Shown here: in pieces, positions 61,765 through 64,000 of the stretch
How the letters are laid out: the number at the start of each line of letters is the position of its first letter
Numbering within the stretch: position 1 is the first letter of the stretch
NCBI RefSeq assembly: GCF_042680805.1
Contig: NZ_JBHUEM010000008.1
Span: 15,496 to 79,495 of the forward strand
Source of the DNA: Bacillus_CJ salitolerans
Lineage (GTDB): Bacteria > Bacillota > Bacilli > Bacillales > SA4
Reading direction: 5' to 3'
Length of the DNA: 64,000 bases
Position numbers and translations under genes: made by a program
Notes under the pieces: model-generated
The model's database searches: none
Seen by the model: only the letters and a program-made list of their open reading frames with translations
Told to the model about the DNA's origin: nothing

Positions 61765-63087
61765 TTGGGAATTGAACTTTTTTTGCTTGTTTTATTAATT
61801 ATTTTAAATGCATTTTTTTCGGCATCTGAAATCGCTTTAATCTCACTCAATGATAACAAGGTCAAACTATTGGCTGAAGGTGGAGATAAAAAGGCAATCA
61901 TGCTAAAGCAGCTTCTTGATGAGCCCAGTCGTTTTCTTGCGACCATTCAAATTGGTATTACACTAGCTGGTTTTTTAGCGAGTGCATTTGCAGCTGGCAG
62001 CTTTGCTGGACAGTTAACCCAGTTACTTTTATCCATGGGAGTTCCACTGCGGGAGAAAATGCTTGATACCATTTCAGTTGTCATCATAACCTTAATCTTA
62101 TCCTATTTTACGCTAGTGTTAGGAGAGCTTGTGCCGAAAAGGTTAGCGCTACAGAAAGCGGAAGAAATTGCGAGATTTGCAGTAACTCCACTATCCATCA
62201 TATCGAAGGCATCGGCTCCCTTTGTGAAATTATTAACCTTCTCAACAAATGTCATTGTGAGATTATTTGGTGTGAATCCAAATGCTGAAGGCGAAAATGT
62301 AACAGAAGAAGAAATTAGGATGATGATTGATGTAGGAAAAGAAAAAGGGACCATACAAGAAGCTGAAAAAATGATGATTAATAATATTTTTGAATTTGAT
62401 AATAAAACCGTTTCGGATATTATGACACACCGAACAAATATCGTAGGCATTCCTATTCAATTCAGTCTACTTGATACAGTCCGACTGGTGACTACTGAAA
62501 AATATACAAGATTTCCTGTTTATGAAGAGAGTATTGATAACATAGTAGGTGTATTACACGCCAAGGATTTAATCCAGTTTGTCGAAAATTGCGATGAAAA
62601 CACATTTCAAATGAAGGAATTAATTAGAGAGCCCTACTTTGTATTAGAAGCAAAGATGATTGATGATTTATTGAAAGAAATGCAAATGCATAATGTGCAT
62701 ATGGCCATCGCAATTGATGAATATGGTGGAACAGATGGGATTGTAACAATTGAAGATGTATTAGAAGAAATCGTAGGAAATATTTTTGATGAATATGATG
62801 AACCTGACCTAGAAGTAGAGGATATTGAAGTATTAGACGAGTACTCCTATCTAATGGAGGGGACAACCAATCTATATGTAGTAGAGGATGTCCTCAAAAT
62901 TAACTTACCAATTGGGGAATATGATACACTAAGTGGGTTTGTGCTTGGGCAGCTTGGCTACATTCCAACGAGTGGTGAACAACCTACGATGGACTTTCAA
63001 GGTGTTCGATTTAAGGTAGAAGAAATGGATGAAAAAAGAATTACGAGGATAAGGGTAACCGTTGGTGGAGAAGAAAGAGAGCTATAA
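61765..63087 (+). CDS. CNNM/CorC-family protein (DUF21, CBS pair, transporter-associated domain)
   Basis: A 440-residue membrane protein. The DUF21 domain with about four helices occupies residues 1-200 (NAFFSASEIALISLNDNKVK, VLGELVPKRLALQ). A CBS pair follows at about 215-340 (DIMTHRTNIVGIP, GGTDGIVTIEDVLEEIVG), then a CorC_HlyC domain. Relatives such as B. subtilis YhdP act in magnesium efflux; the hemolysin label is historical. The TTG start follows AGGGAGGGG. Single gene between two family B repeats. Confidence 0.92.
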   Translation: MGIELFLLVLLIILNAFFSASEIALISLNDNKVKLLAEGGDKKAIMLKQLLDEPSRFLATIQIGITLAGFLASAFAAGSFAGQLTQLLLSMGVPLREKMLDTISVVIITLILSYFTLVLGELVPKRLALQKAEEIARFAVTPLSIISKASAPFVKLLTFSTNVIVRLFGVNPNAEGENVTEEEIRMMIDVGKEKGTIQEAEKMMINNIFEFDNKTVSDIMTHRTNIVGIPIQFSLLDTVRLVTTEKYTRFPVYEESIDNIVGVLHAKDLIQFVENCDENTFQMKELIREPYFVLEAKMIDDLLKEMQMHNVHMAIAIDEYGGTDGIVTIEDVLEEIVGNIFDEYDEPDLEVEDIEVLDEYSYLMEGTTNLYVVEDVLKINLPIGEYDTLSGFVLGQLGYIPTSGEQPTMDFQGVRFKVEEMDEKRITRIRVTVGGEEREL

Positions 63088-63128
63088 ATTTAGTTTGTAA
63101 ATAGAATATTAAAAATAAAGTTTGCTCA

Positions 63129-63350
63129 TTTATCCCGCCCTAACTGGCGCTAAGACCCCCACTTCAAAACATTAGAAAATTCGAAGAAGTGTAAGAGGGG
63201 GATAAACGCCAGTAAGAACCCGATAGTAGGAACACAGACTTAAGATTGTCACACCTGTGGCAACGTCTGTGTGACCCACATCGTGCGGGCACCATCTAAC
63301 AATCAGTGGAGGATGAGGAAAACCACCACTGATTGAAGTGTCACTTTATA
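63129..63350. repeat. Family B structured repeat, copy B5
   Basis: It starts TTTATCCCGCCCTAACTGGCG and ends CCACTGATTGAAGTGTCACTTTA. It has the same arms as copy B4: CCCCCACTTC, GAGGGGGATAAACGCCAGT, AACACAGAC...GTCTGTGTGACCCACAT, TGCGGGC, and AATCAGTGG (63301-63309) with CCACTGATT (63326-63334). It lies directly after the CNNM gene. Confidence 0.9.
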
Positions 63351-63375
63351 ATAAATTGTCATTAAACGTCCATCT

Positions 63376-63465
63376 TGATTTCAAATATTTTTAAATAATA
63401 CTATAGATTCTGACTTTAATTGATTTCAAATATTTTTAAATAATACTATAGATTCTGACTTTAAT
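63376..63465. repeat. Exact tandem duplication of 45 bp
   Basis: The unit from TGATTTCAAATATTTTT to GATTCTGACTTTAAT is present twice, head to tail, with no mismatch (63376-63420 and 63421-63465). AT-rich and non-coding. The identity suggests a recent event or an assembly artefact. Confidence 0.95.
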
Positions 63466-63594
63466 ATAAAGTTGGTAGTTTTATAAAACCAGGGAAGAGT
63501 TTTTTTAAACACTTTCCTTTTTCTTTTATATTCACTGTATAAGTCTATTTAAAGTCTGTGGAAAGATATACTTTTGCTAAAGGGTCATTTAGTT

Positions 63595-64000
63595 GTGCGA
63601 AATGTTCCTAGTTTAAATGGAGGATGGTAACATTTCTCTAGTAAAGACTAGGCAGTTCCTTTCGGAACTGAAGGGTTATATAGAAGAATCAAATGATAGG
63701 GTAACGCCTTGAAGGGTTCTCTCTTAGTCGAATAGCATTAAAGTTGGTAAGAATGATAATGTTATAAGCTCGGTGAAAAGGCGTAAGAAATTACCGTACC
63801 AGTTCGGCTGACGAAAGCCTACTCGAAGGAGAGGTGTAATTCATGATGCTTGAGTTGATTGAATATGGTGAGTATGCGATAAAGCCTATAAAAAGAGGCT
63901 AAGCTGACAAACTTCCGAATGTACGGGTCTAAACCGACAATACATAGAAATGTGTATATCACCAAATTGTGAGGTTAGATGTGGGTGAGTAAAACTAACT
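63595..64000 (+). mobile_element. Group II intron, 5' part (cut by window end)
   Basis: The intron probably starts at GTGCGAAATG (63595). Domain I features follow: GGCAGTTCCTTTCGGAACTG, AAGGGTTATATAGAAG, GGGTAACGCC, AAGCTCGGTGAAAAGGCGTAAG, CCAGTTCGGCTGACGAAAGCC and CGAATGTACGGGTCTAAACCG. This pattern is that of bacterial group II introns related to those of other bacilli. The reverse transcriptase/maturase gene would lie beyond position 64000. The upstream exon (63500-63594) has no recognisable gene. Confidence 0.85.

Noticed and set aside
61429..63350. Composite transposon formed by repeat copies B4 and B5 around the CNNM gene
   Set aside because: No transposase, and other family B copies stand alone; two direct copies beside a gene are not enough evidence.

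Overview
The window looks like a low-GC, endospore-forming member of the Bacillaceae (Bacillus in the broad sense). Sporulation and germination genes are spread through it: spoVIF, two H-type and one alpha/beta-type small acid-soluble spore proteins, a GerA/small protein/GerC/GerB germination cluster, and a KapB homologue. The stretch from about 13.9 to 21.8 kb keeps the order of the Bacillus subtilis yug region (yugE, yugF, yugI, yuzA, yugJ/K, pgi, yugN, yugO-mstX). The species cannot be fixed from the sequence alone.

Layout. 0-5 kb: a HAD phosphatase, then a SAM (S-box) riboswitch and terminator in front of a ribose-type ABC transporter (binding lipoprotein, double ATPase, permease). 5-14 kb: mostly single genes (an unknown membrane protein, spoVIF, a P450, an acetyltransferase, a thioesterase, kapB, a cyclophilin lipoprotein, a Cu/Zn SOD lipoprotein) mixed with interspersed hairpin repeats. 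14-22 kb: yug-like block ending with a Mistic-YugO potassium channel pair. 22-28 kb: small spore genes, a DMT half-transporter, an MBL hydrolase, an EAL-HDOD protein, a SASP with a coupled small ORF, an epimerase gene broken by two frameshifts, and a MarR regulator. 28.7-33 kb: spore germination operon. 33.2-35.1 kb: ECF sigma factor and its probable membrane anti-sigma partner. 35.4-37.5 kb: htpG behind a perfect CIRCE operator. 38-41.4 kb: MarR-GNAT pair, FMN riboswitch-ribB, and a toast-rack-like lipoprotein. 42-52.3 kb: a complete reductive pyrimidine degradation operon. Its steps run uracil to dihydrouracil (PreT/PreA), to ureidopropionate (dihydropyrimidinase), to beta-alanine (ureidopropionase), to malonate semialdehyde (aminotransferase), to acetyl-CoA (MmsA-type dehydrogenase), and it also carries an NCS1 importer and two unknown small proteins. 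A near-ideal cre box lies upstream. 52.6-61.3 kb: two adjacent BcrAB/LanFEG-type ABC exporter modules, each with its own two-component system, probably for antimicrobial peptide defence. 61.7-63.1 kb: a CNNM/CorC-type protein. The last 400 bp are the 5' part of a group II intron cut by the window edge.

The most notable non-coding content is two families of intergenic, highly structured repeats. Family A (five copies, about 130-250 bp) keeps its hairpins while the stem sequences change in a compensatory way. Family B (four full copies and one partial, about 200-220 bp) has helix arms arranged as a potential pseudoknot plus a terminal hairpin. Neither is next to a recognisable transposase. There are also a degenerate TTTATCAGCAACT array, a two-copy terminator-like repeat, and one copy of a GC-rich repeat common in Bacillus intergenic regions.
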